A stretch of DNA of 64,000 bases from positions 42,245,094 to 42,309,093 of the forward strand of contig NC_084789.1 of the NCBI RefSeq assembly GCF_028858725.1. Reading direction: 5' to 3'. The DNA comes from Colius striatus. Its lineage: Eukaryota; Chordata; Aves; Coliiformes; Coliidae. Below are positions 44,001 to 54,335 of the stretch, piece by piece; position 1 is the first letter of the stretch, and each line of letters opens with the position of its first letter. The notes below the pieces were generated by a model. It did no database searches, had not been told where the DNA came from, and saw only the letters and a program-made list of their open reading frames with translations. Made by a program: the position numbers and the translations under genes.

Positions 44001-45895
44001 CACGGATGGTGTGGGACACGGTGTGGGCACAGGGATGGTGAGGGCACGGTGTGGGCACACGGATGGTGTGGGACACGGTGTGTGCACAGGGATCATGAGG
44101 GGACACAGTGTGAGCACAGGAATGATGGGGGGACACGGTGTGGGCACAGGGACAATGAGGGGACATGGTGTGGGCACAAGGATGGTGAGGGGATATGGTG
44201 TGGGGGCACAGGGATGGTGGGGGGACACAGTGTGGGCACAGGGATGGTGAGGGGACATGGTGTGCGTACAGGAACAATGAGGGGACACGCTGTGGGCACA
44301 TGAATGGTGACGGGACACAGTGTGGGCACAGGGATCGTGAGGGGACATGGTGTGGGCATAGGGATGGTGTGGGACACGGAGTGGGCACAGGGATGGTGTG
44401 GGACATGGTGTGGGCACGGGGATGGTGTGGGGGCACAGGGATGGTGGGGGGCTACAGTGGGGGCACAGGGATGGTGTGGGACATGGTGTGGGCACAGGGA
44501 TGATGAGGGGACATGGTGTGGGCCCAGGGACAATAAGGGGACACGCTGTGGGCATAAGGATGTTGTGGGACACCGTGTGGGCACAGGGATGGTGAGGGGA
44601 CACAGTGTGGGCACAGGGATGCTGTGGGACATGGTGTTGGCACAGGGATGCTCGGGGGACACGGTGTGGGCACAGGGATGGTTTGGGACACAGTGTGGGC
44701 ACAGGGACAATCAGGGGACATGATGTGGGCACAGGGATGGTGGGGGGACACGGTGCGGGCACAGGGATAGTAGGGGGACACAGTGTGGGCACAGGGATGG
44801 TGAGGGCACGGTGTGGGCCCAGGGACAATGAGGGGACATGGTGTGGTCACAGGGATGGTGAGGGCACGGTGTGGGCCCAGGGACAATGAGGGGACATGGT
44901 GTGGTCACAGGGATGGTGAGGGGACATGGTGTGGGCACAGGGATAGTAGGGGGACACAGTGTGGGCACAGGGATGGTGAGGGCACGGTGTCGGCACAGGG
45001 ACAATGAGGGGACACGGTGTGGGCACAGGGATGGTGTGGGACATGGTGTGGGCACAGAGACGGTGTGGGGACGTGGTGTGGGCACAGGGATGGTGAGGGA
45101 CACAGCGTGGGCACAGGGATGGTGTGGGACAAGGTGTGGGCACAGGGACGGTGTGGGGACATGGTGTGGGCACAGGGATGGTGAAGGACACGGTGTGGGC
45201 ACAGGGATGGTGGGGGGACACGGTGTGGGCACAGGGACAATGAGGGGACACGCTGTGGGCATAAGGATGTTGTGGGACACCGTGTGGGCACAGGGATGGT
45301 GAGGGGACACAGTGTGGGCACAGGGATGGTGTGGGACATGGTGTTGGCACAGGGATGCTCGGGGGACACGGTGTGGGCACAGGGATGGTTTGGGACACAG
45401 TGTGGGCACAGGGACAATCAGGGGACATGATGTGGGCACAGGGATGGTGGGGGGACACGGTGTGGGCACAGGGATAGTAGGGGGACACAGTGTGGGCACA
45501 GGGATGGTGAGGGCACGGTGTGGGCCCAGGGACAATGAGGGGACATGGTGTGGTCACAGGGATGGTGAGGGGACACGGTGTGGGCAAAGGGATGGTGAGG
45601 GCACATGGTGTGGGCAAAGGGATGGTGAGGGCACATGGTGTGGGCACAGGGATAGTAGGGGGACACAGTGTGGGCACAGGGATGGTGTGGGACATGGTGT
45701 GGGCACAGAGACGGTGTGGGGACATGGTGTGGGCACAGGGATGGTGAGGGACACAGTGTGGGCACAGGGATGGTGTGGGACAAGGTGTGGGCACAGGGAC
45801 GGTGTGGGGACATGGTGTGGGCACAGGGATGGTGAAGGACACGGTGTGGGCACAGGGATGGTGGGGGGACACGGTGTGGGCACAGGGACAATGAG
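41090..45895. repeat. Minisatellite GGTGAGGGGACACGGGG / GGTGTGGGCACAGGGATGGTG, 4.8 kb
   Basis: Expanded version of 34450-36250, with the same two alternating unit families. Higher-order copies of several hundred bases are visible, for example 44690-44890 against 45400-45560. Minus-strand frames up to 670 codons ([15 protein letters not shown] type) are artefacts of a repeat whose unit is free of stops. Confidence 0.95.
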
Positions 45896-47188
45896 GGGCC
45901 AGAGCTGCGGGTGGCACCGGGACAGGAGGTGGTGGTGACTGTCGTACCTTTTCCCTCTTTGTCTCCCTCTCATTGTTTTCTTTGCTTCTCCCACTTTCTA
46001 TTGTTGATTGTTGTGGGGAAAATAAAGTAATTCAGCACTCGACTCCCCAACCAACTTGTCAGGAGCTTACAGTAAACAATTTGCTTTGTGACCAGAGACA
46101 TTTTTGAGAAGGGATTCTCGCAGGCCCTAATTCTGTTCTGTCATTCTATCCTATTTGGGACATAGCTCCACTGCAACACAGGTGGTACAGACTAAAAGCA
46201 CGGAAACTAAAGCATGTTATGCAGGGGGAGTTGAAAAGAATTACTTAAACTATAGACAAGGGTGCGAAGTGTTGCAATAGACAAATCTCTCAGTTTATTT
46301 TATATATAAAGGGCACGGGGCCTCAGAGCAGACTCACCACTGGCATTTCTGCCGGACGTAAAGGCACAACCATTCGCCATCTCCTTTGTGCCTCGGGCCA
46401 CGTTTCCAGCTGCCGGGCTCGGGGTGAGCGCCTGCGGTTGGGTCTGGGCGAGAGGGTGAAGTGCTGCGGGGCTGAAGCCCCGGCCTTCTGTTCCCAAAGA
46501 ACGGAACCCGGGCTGCTTAGATTTCTGTTCTGCGTATCCATTGTAGTTCACCGATTCTAATTTTCAATGTTTTTATTATTTCCTTAGTCATCTTTGCCTT
46601 TAAATTTGTCTGTTGCCTTGTATCCATTTGCTGTCTTTGCTCTATTTGTTTTCCTTTTCCCTTGCCTTTCCTTGTTTTTTTTCTTTCTAGATCCATTTTA
46701 GTTTCTGATCCCATTTCGTAACCTTTTCCCTTTATTTGCCTAATATCCACTGATTTTATTTGTTCCTTCTGTGCCTGCTTTTGTTCCATTTGCCACTCCT
46801 AATTTTTTTCATTATTTATATTGAAGCTGCTAAATGAGCGTTACCAAGTGAACAAATGTTTAAAACTACTGACTTTCATGGCAACCATATGCTCAGTCTG
46901 TAGAAGAATCAAGGTGAAAAACAAATGCATCTACTGACCCTCAGATACTTCTCCCAACTAACTCTTTCTTCCCTAATCTAAGAAGTCGTAAGTAGTGATG
47001 GACCACGAGGCATTTTTGCAGAGACAGCCACCAGCAAGGGGAAGAGAAAGATAACCGGGCGATGATAACAAAAGGAGTGCCTGTGCCGAAGCGAGCAGAA
47101 TCCAGGAGTTCATCCAGCAGATAACTGAGGAAGACCATCAGAAGGACCCCCTAGAGGAAGCAAGTGACCACCGCAGCGACTGCAAAAA
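45896..47188. other. Retroelement-like AT-rich sequence, no intact gene
   Basis: The minisatellite ends and unrelated sequence starts. AATAAA occurs at 46021-46026 within an LTR-like context. A TATATATAAAG at about 46301 precedes a GC-rich stretch of 200 bases. Lysine-rich minus frames around 46520-46790 are compositional. I cannot assign boundaries or family. Confidence 0.35.
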
Positions 47189-47458
47189 TGTGAAATAGAC
47201 GCAATTCTTGTGAAGTGATGAACTGTAAAGATGTTTAAATAGGCACGTTTATAGCAAATAACCCCTTGAAAAGTGTCAAACGTTCACGTTTTGACATATA
47301 AAAGAAGCATAGTGCAGTCTTTCCGCACGCACGTTTGGCGGAAGGATCCTCCGAGCATCCGGCGCCACATTAAAGAATACCTGCTTCATAACAGCTCTGT
47401 TGTTACCGAGTCTTTATTTGGTATTGGCATTTGGGAATATACTTGGTTCCATACAACA
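47189..47458 (+). mobile_element. LTR of an avian endogenous retrovirus
   Basis: Begins TGTGAAATAGACG. It carries a TATA box (TATAAAAG, 47297-47304), then a GC-rich R-like stretch with CTTTCCGCACGCACG, an ATTAAA poly(A) signal near 47370 and a CATACAACA end. This is the normal U3-R-U5 order. I do not find matching target duplications, so the edges may be off or one side may be deleted. Confidence 0.5.
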
Positions 47459-47895
47459 GGAATTTGAATCCCTTTTACAGTAAGCTGGCTGCTAAGTTCA
47501 GAACATTCTGGCAGCTCTAGTATCAGCCGGTGAGTTCTGCAGTATACAGAACTGTCTTTGGTATGTTAACGTTAGTTGTAATTTGGCTTTTGACTAGTCG
47601 TGTTCTGTTCACTGGATTATAGTTGTCCTGCAGTATCGATTGTCAAGATTGATGTGGATATCAGTCAGAGTCTAAGCCCAGCCGCCCCCGGCCCCTCTGA
47701 CACCCCATGACAAGCTGGAACACAGGGGGACTTATTTTCTACCAAAATTGCCTTGCCTTCTAACAATTATTGTGGGTAATGTAACTGAAGATGCATCGCC
47801 CCACCACCTCCAGGGCTTTGACAGAGTGCCCGCCTTACGGCCCGTTAGTGCAGCTCCGCAGCCGCGCGCTGCAGTGTCGACCCTGACAATTTACC
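47459..47895. other. Unassigned sequence, nothing recognised
   Basis: Sequence between the LTR and the 59-bp repeat, becoming CpG-rich from about 47820. Confidence 0.4.
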
Positions 47896-47899
47896 CGGT

Positions 47900-48170
47900 G
47901 CCTTCGCGCCGTGGCGAAGAGCCGGTACCGCAGCCCCTGTCGATGGCCGATAGCCGGTAGCGCCATCCCGTGGCGAAGAGCCGGTACCGCAGCGCCTGTC
48001 GATGGCCGATAGCCGGTAGCGCCATCCCGTGGCGAAAAGCCGGTACCGCAGCCCCTGTCGATGGCTGATAGCCGGTAGCGCCATCCCGTGGCGAAGAGCC
48101 GGTACCGCAGCCCCTGTCGATGGCCGATAGCCGGTAGCGCCATCCCGTGGCGAAGAGCCGGAACGGCCGC
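47900..48170 (+). repeat. 59-bp GC-rich tandem repeat, about 4.5 copies
   Basis: GTGGCGAAGAGCCGGTACCG recurs at 47911, 47970, 48029, 48088 and 48147, exactly 59 bases apart with very few substitutions. Each unit holds the dyad CGCCATCCCGTGGCG and the phrases GATGGCCGATAGCCGGTAG. It lies directly upstream of the NRF1/ETS promoter. The dyad resembles GCCAC-CCG-GTGGC at 7076 and 6083. Confidence 0.92.
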
Positions 48171-48330
48171 GCCCGGTAATAGCTGGTGCTCGGTACCGCC
48201 GCCATGTGGACAAACTGCGGTCTTGCGACCCGAGACACGCGCATGCGCAGTGACGCCCGTGACAGCGCTGCAGCTGCGCATGCGCAGCGGCGCCTGTAAC
48301 ACCAGCAGTGGGGATCTTTTCAGCTATATT
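48171..48330 (+). promoter_or_regulatory. CpG-island promoter with two NRF1 sites
   Basis: GCGCATGCGCAG occurs twice, at about 48238 and 48276. It matches the palindromic NRF1 consensus (YGCGCAYGCGCR). GCCGCCATGTGG, YY1-like, lies near 48199. Known NRF1 promoters are typically TATA-less CpG islands driving broadly expressed transcripts. The downstream gene is not identified. Confidence 0.65.
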
Positions 48331-48474
48331 TCGTAAATTATTAGGGTTACAGCTCTATTAGCAATGGCATTTGGTTTAATTGTATACGCACTAGCAGACA
48401 GAGCGTAAATTTAGGATTAAAAGGAGCGAATTTGAGTACAATTTAGAGAGATAGCTCAGTCCTCCGAACCACCA

Positions 48475-48680
48475 TTGTATGGTCCGGAAGTCCTCCGGAG
48501 CGTGTAAGCGACTGTCAGTCCTCCGGAAGTCACACTCTACGGGCCGAAAGACCCTCCTAGCGCCCGGAAGCGACCCTCTGTCCTCCGGAAGTGACGGTTT
48601 ACGTTGCGGAAGTCCTCCAGACCCCGGAAGCGACTATCAGTTTTCCAGCAGGTGCACTCCATGCGCCGGAAGTCCTCCAA
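48475..48680 (+). promoter_or_regulatory. Cluster of seven ETS/GABP-type sites
   Basis: CCGGAAGT or one-base variants occur at about 48483, 48522, 48562, 48586, 48605, 48626 and 48664, all in the same orientation and about 20-40 bases apart. CCGGAAGTGACG at 48586 is close to the optimal GABP site. The phrases CCTCCGGAAGT and AGCGACTGTCAG repeat loosely, so this is also a degenerate ~40-bp tandem repeat. Confidence 0.68.
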
Positions 48681-48762
48681 GGACCACTAGTGCTCGTCAG
48701 CCCCCCAGAACACGCGCTACAAGGACAGTTCCTACCAAAGTAGGAAAAAAGGAGCCAAAAGT

Positions 48763-48788
48763 TTAAAAAAAAAAAAAAAAGAAAAAGG
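48763..48788 (+). repeat. A-rich tract
   Basis: Seventeen A, then GAAAAAGGAAAC, directly after the ETS cluster. It could be a poly(A) tail of a retroposed copy or a simple repeat; no target duplication is evident. Confidence 0.5.
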
Positions 48789-48789
48789 A

Positions 48790-50095
48790 AACAAATCCCA
48801 ACCCGAGCTCCCCCTCAGCCCCTGCCCGAACAGGTCCATACTGCAGGGTAGAGTCTATTGCCGCTTTGGCTGGGCAGTTTAGAATTCTGTTAGAATGTCA
48901 TTGTTCATTTTGCTGCTGTTCTTCTATTTTATGTTCTCCCATGAACTTCTCTGTCTTGTTGATTTGCAATTTTTATGCTAACCCTTTTTTTTACTATCTG
49001 TTTTTAAATGTTTGTAACAGCTCGGTGCTATCTCCAGTGGAGATTTTTATGTCTCCATTTCATTTGTTTCTTGCCCCTATTGTAGTTTCTGTGGTGCAAA
49101 TTGGTGTCTCACAGTCTCCATTCAATTTTCAACATCCTCACTGAGGTTTGGGGGAACTGATGGGGCTTTGTGGCCCAAATCAGGCTTGCAGCACAGTATT
49201 CTCAGAAAAAGCCACAAGGCACCATGAAAGGCAGAGAGATCCTACCAGGCTCTACAGAGCCCAGAAAGAACATCATGGCAATCTGGTGTGCAGTAAGGCT
49301 TCCTTCCTCTTTTGTGGCCTCTAGCACTTCAGTTTTCTATGTTAATTTTTAATTGTAATAAACCAAAACAACCTACTTCCCTACAGTTTAGTATAACAGC
49401 TGTTTCTTTTCTACTTTGACAGCTACTCCTAGACAGCTAAGTTTCAGTCCTTACCCGGTCACAGCGCTGACAGTGGAGGCATATTGGTGCTATAAAAATA
49501 CTATCATAATTTTCAGGCAGAACAGCTTCTTCTATCCAGCACTCTACACACTAGAAACCTAGGCCTTCTTCACCTGGAAGCTTTTATGACTCCCTGCAGT
49601 CTCCCCTCCCCTTTCCCAGGTGTCAGCACTGAGAGCAGTGGGAGGGACCTGGTGTATAAGAGCCACAGGCCCTGGCAAGAGAGCTCATTGGGCTCTTGGG
49701 CTGTTATAGAGTAAATGATCTGCTAGTTTTTCAGTTAGAATGCAAACTGAGGTTAAGCTATTCAGAGCAGATGCATTTTGCTCTTAAAATGAGCAAAGAT
49801 GACTGACTGAGAGCCAACCTTCAGGACTGCTCGAAGTCAAGCGTTTATTAGAATGTACAGTTCAATGGATGTTTTTCAGGTTAGTAATTTTGCATTTCCC
49901 ATTTGGAGGTATTGAGAGAATTTATCAAAATGCTTTCTCTTTTTTTTCAGGCGTGTCCCATTTTCTCGAAGATTGACGTGACTGAATGCAATACTTTATC
50001 CTTTTCAACCCTTTTGTTTTAAGATGTAGAAGTTGCTGATATCAATCTCTTTAGCGGGATAGAAGGTAAAATAATCTCAACAGCGTTACGGTATG
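48790..50095. other. Unassigned sequence, no gene recognised
   Basis: Mixed sequence with short frames only. AATAAA is present at 49357-49362, and TATAAGAG near 49655 could be a TATA box. I see no protein I know. Confidence 0.4.
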
Positions 50096-50099
50096 TATC

Positions 50100-50210
50100 T
50101 CCTATGCACGTGTCTGCGTTTTTGTGACCTACTGTAGGAGTTCCCGCTCTGTCGGGGAGCCGGACTACGTGATTTTTTGAGGTCTCTTCCGACCCTCATG
50201 ATTCTGTGAA
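50100..50210 (+). mobile_element. CR1: CR1 LINE, extreme 3' end
   Basis: GAGGTCTCTTCCGACCCTCATGATTCTGTG is the CR1 tail in sense orientation. Only about 100 bases of the element remain. Confidence 0.75.
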
Positions 50211-50739
50211 AGCAGCCAGCAGGGAACGTAGAGCACCTGTCAGTATACAGGAGAACAGCTCTTGTCTTTTTCACATTGCCCAGAACCCTCTGTCACACTC
50301 AGAACTTCTTCAGCAGCTTGCAGAAGACTCCTCAGAGATGAATCGACGTCAGAAATTCATTTACTTAGTGCCTTCTGAGCAAGACTCAGAGTCCAGGGGA
50401 AGATGGAAGATGAGAAGCACCCACAGACTCCAGTCAGAATAACAGAGTTCCGGGCCGTGACTTCCAAGGACAGGGGTGTCGGGCAGGAGCGGGTTTTTTT
50501 TCCTGAGAGATCAGAGGAGGAAAAACGCTTTTCAAGTGTGGGGGCCCAAGCGCAGCAAGGGAAGGGAGGTCACAGGGTCTGGGTGTGGAAGGAGGTGAAT
50601 GGACAGCCACAGCCATTCCCAGAGGATGTGCGGTAGGAGGGGCCGGCGCCAGAGATGCGGCCCATGGGTTCTGTCTGCGGTTTGTGTCTTTTTTTAGATG
50701 TCTAAGAGGGAGCCGGTGACTGCAGGAACATGTCAGCTG

Positions 50740-52560
50740 ACGTGGTCAGAATCGACCCTTTGGCCCTGTGAAAGCAAAGTATAGGGAGGGGGAGGTGGGG
50801 TTGGGGATTGCAGGTTTGGGGTTTAAAGGGAGCAGAGGGGAGCGGCCATTTGGGAGCCATCTCCTCTGGGCAAGGAAGGGGAGAGGGTCAACTTTTAGCA
50901 GGTAGCCAGTGTACACCGGGCCGGGTGGCTCCAGCCTCTGTGTGCCATATACCAGAGTCTGTCTTCTGTGTCTTGGGACTTTCTCGAGTCCCCTAATCCT
51001 TTTTGTGCTCAAGGCTCAGATATCATCGCTACTGTCTCAAAGGATGATTCTCAGCATTCTGGTGCCGATCTGGAGCTGCTTTTCTTGCATTAGCAGCTTG
51101 AACTTCGGGTTGATTTTTGTCTCTTGAAGTTTTCTTTTGGTCCCGTTCCACAGCATCAGCCACTGCGCTTCCGAATCATCCTTTTTCAGTCTAGTTCCCT
51201 TCATCTTCTCGTTCTTCACTCTCGAAGCCACACTTCTCGTGCATTTATCATCTGTCTGGACAGGAACTTGTCATCCCTGGCCGTTGCTTTTGCCTCTGCG
51301 TGCGGCTGCCCTAGAACCTCCTCACTTTACCATCGCAGTCCCACCGGCCTTTTTGCTCAATGGCATTTCCATTTCGGTGTTCTGTCACCGGGACTCGTCT
51401 CCTATTTGTGTGTCAGCATCCACGTTCCCTGCAGTGTCGGTCTCAGCACGTGGGCGTCGGGCTCGGAGCCGCTCTGCCCGGTGGACGTGAGGCCCAGCTT
51501 TAGGGATTTGCTGTAATGCCAACCTGGAGTTGAATTCTGAACAGCTTTGTAGAGTGTCGAGCTTTGGAACTGTTGGTCTGTGGTTGGGCTCTTGGGTGAT
51601 TTGTTTTCTATCTGTTTTCGCAGATGCAGAGAAAAAAGCTGTAATCCAGAGAGTGACCTGGGGATCGAGCGGATCGCCGAGAGAAAGTGAGCGATGGCAT
51701 GAGGAGAGCAAGAAAACGGGGATGGGCAGATGTACCACTACATAATGCTGTGTTTGTGTTCTATTTTGAAGGTTCGAAGGCACGAGGGAGCCAGGTAATT
51801 GGCACCGGAGAGGACTCGGCCAGGTGAGCAGAGACCAGGGGGCTAAAGCAGCTGTTTTCAGGGGCCATTGGTGATGAAGTTACAAGATTTCCTCATTTGT
51901 ATCTCGCAGGAGGTCCCCGAGCCTGACGCAGCAGGATGGAATGACCCCAGTGGAGGGCTAGAGGCCAAGGTAAAGGAGGCAGAGATTGGGATCCCTGTGG
52001 GTTTGTTCAGTATCTCGTTATGTGTTTTAGTTTCTTATTTGTGTTTCTTGCAGATGCTATAAGATGCCTCGGAGAGGTGAAGCCACACACTGAGGAGGAG
52101 GCTGAAAAGGTGAGGCAGATGTGATCCCCGTTGGTGTTTAAAACTCTCCTGCTGCAAAGCAGTGAAGCATTTTCCTTGTTTTTCAGGGGCCATGAGGACA
52201 GCCTCCGGAGCTTTCGAGGTGAGCCAGGGCGGTTGCGAGGAGGGTGTCGGGGCTGGTGCTTTTGAAGAAGCGCTACAGTTATTTTCTTTGAGTCTCAGAC
52301 GCCTAAGGTATGACAGCAGCAGCATTGGACTGTGGAACAAACAGGTAAGCAAACCTCTTGGGCTATCGGGGATGACCGTCAGAGCGGAGGTTGACATCTG
52401 TCACCTCCAATGCTCGCCACTTGCCCCATTTGTGGGGTTTCTTTTTATATCTTTGCAGATGCCCAAGAGGAGCATGGCGCCCGCAGGCAGACCCTGGTTT
52501 TAGCGAAGATGGGCTTTAGACTATATGAGAGTTAAGTTGAGGGACGGGATCGGGGAGGGG
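50740..52560 (+). repeat. Subtelomeric tandem unit, ~1.78 kb type, copy 1
   Basis: First of three head-to-tail copies, the most diverged at its left end. It contains several short segments bounded by good splice signals, for example 51624-51686, 51910-51969, 52054-52109 and 52187-52218. The 60-base one, after CTCGCAG and before GTAAAG, reads EVPEPDAAGWNDPSGGLEAK. If real, these are tiny exons of a spliced RNA. I recognise no protein family. Confidence 0.8.
51910..51969 (+). other. Candidate 60-nt mini-exon, copy 1
   Basis: Bounded by an AG acceptor and GTAAAG donor. It is open in frame 0, has exactly 20 codons, and equals copies 2 and 3 in length. The neighbouring mini-exon (52054-52109) is 56 nt, so the frame across the two is not obviously kept. 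Confidence 0.4.
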
Positions 52561-54335
52561 GAGACGAGGGGCAGACCGTGTCGGGCATCGTAAGGTGGGG
52601 ATTCTAGGGGAGCAGAGGAGAGAGGCTCTTTGGGAACCATCTGCTTTGGGAAAGGGAAGGGCTAGGGTGAGCTTTTAGGAGACAGCTAACATAGGCCGGG
52701 CAGGGCGGCTGCAGCCTCTGTGTGTGTTGTCCTGTAGTCTGTTTTCTGTGTCTCAGAACTTCCTCAGGTCCTGAAATCCTCCTTGTGTTCAAGGAGCATG
52801 GCACGTGACTCGGGCGTCTCTCATCGTCGTTCTCACCATTCCTGTGGCGATCCGCCACCGCTTTTCTGGCATCAGAAACCATGGATCGGTTTCACATCTT
52901 GAAGTTTTCTATCGGTCCCGTTCCACGACATCAGCCGCTGCGTTCTTGAGTCATCCTTTTCCAGACAGAGTCTAGTTCCCTTCACCTGTGACTTTCTCAG
53001 TCTTGAAGCCAGACTTCTCATGCATCCATCATCTGTCTGGACAGGAACTTCTCATCCCAAGCCATTACCTTTGCCCCTGTGTGGGGCTGCTCCAGGGTCC
53101 TCTGGCTTCATCATCTTAGCCCCACGAGCCTTTTTGCTCAATGGCATTTGCAGTTTGGCGTTCTGTCACCCGGACTGGTCTCCTAGTCAGTGTCCACGTT
53201 CCCTGCAGTGTCGGTCTCAGCACGTGGGCGTCGGGCTCGGAGCCGCTCTGCCCGGCGGACGTGAGGCCCAGCTTTAGGGATTTGCTGTAATGCCAGCCTG
53301 GAGTTGAATTCTGAACAGCTTTGTAGAGTGTCGAGCTTTGGAACTGTTGGTCTGTGGTTGGGCTCTTGGGTGATTTGTTTTCTATCTGTTTTCGCAGACG
53401 CAGAGAAAAAAGCTGTAATCCAGAGAGTGACCTGGGGATCGAGCGGATCGCCGAGAGAAAGTGAGCGATGGCATGAGGAGAGCAAGAAAATGGGGATGGG
53501 CAGATGTACCACTACATAATGCTGTGTTTGTGTTCTATTTTGAAGGTTCGAAGGCATGATGGAGCCAGATCATCGGCACTGGAGAGGACTCGGCCAGGTG
53601 AGCAGAGACCAGGGGGCTAAAGCAGCTCTTTTCAGGGGCCATTGGTGATGAAGTTACAAGATTTCCTCATTTGTATCTCACAGGAGGTCCCTGAGCCTGA
53701 CGCAGCAGGATGGAATGACCCACGTGGAGGGCTAGAGGCCAAGGTAAAGGAGGCAGAGATTGGGATCCCTGTGGGTTTGTTCAGTATCTCGTTATGTGTT
53801 TTAGTTTCTTATTTGTGTTTTTTGCAGATGCCATAAGATGCCTGGAAGGAGTGATGCCACACACTGAGGAGGAGGCTGAGAAGGTGAGGCAGATGTGATC
53901 CCCGATGGTGTTTAAAACTCTCTTGCTGAAAGGCAGTGAATTGCTTTTCTTGTTTTTCAGGGACCGTGAGGACAGCCTCCAGAGCATTCGAGGTGAGCCG
54001 GGCTGGTAGCGAGGAGACGGTCAGGGCCGGTGCTTTTGGAGAAGCGCCATGGTTATTTTCTGTCTTTGAGTCTCAGACGCCTAAGAGACAACAGCAGCGG
54101 CGTCGGATTCTGGAATGAACCGGTGAGCGGAACCACTCAGGCTATCGGGGATGGTTGTCAGAGCAGAGGTTGACATCTGTCACCCCAATGCTTACCACTT
54201 GCCCCATTTGTGGGGTTTCTCTTTCTCTCTATGCAGATGCACAAGAGGAGCGTGGCGCCCGCAGGCAGACCCTGGTTTTAGCGAAGATGGGCTTTAGACT
54301 ATACGAGAGTTAAGTTGAGGGATGGGATCGGGGAG
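52561..54335 (+). repeat. Subtelomeric tandem unit, ~1.78 kb type, copy 2
   Basis: Closely matches copies 1 and 3. Phrases such as GAGTTGAATTCTGAACAGCT and TGGGCTCTTGGGTGATTTGT are shared. Its offset from copy 1, measured at the 60-nt segment, is 1774 bases. Confidence 0.88.
53684..53743 (+). other. Candidate 60-nt mini-exon, copy 2
   Basis: Same bounds as copy 1 (CACAG acceptor, GTAAAG donor). It differs by one encoded residue, Ser to Arg, in the WNDPxGG segment. Confidence 0.4.

Noticed and set aside
46517..46789. A lysine-rich minus-strand frame as a possible gag-like gene
   Set aside because: Composition-driven, with no zinc knuckle, capsid motif or neighbouring frame.
48479..48766. A 95-codon frame over the ETS-site cluster
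   Set aside because: It follows the repeated CCGGAAGT motif and has no recognisable protein content.
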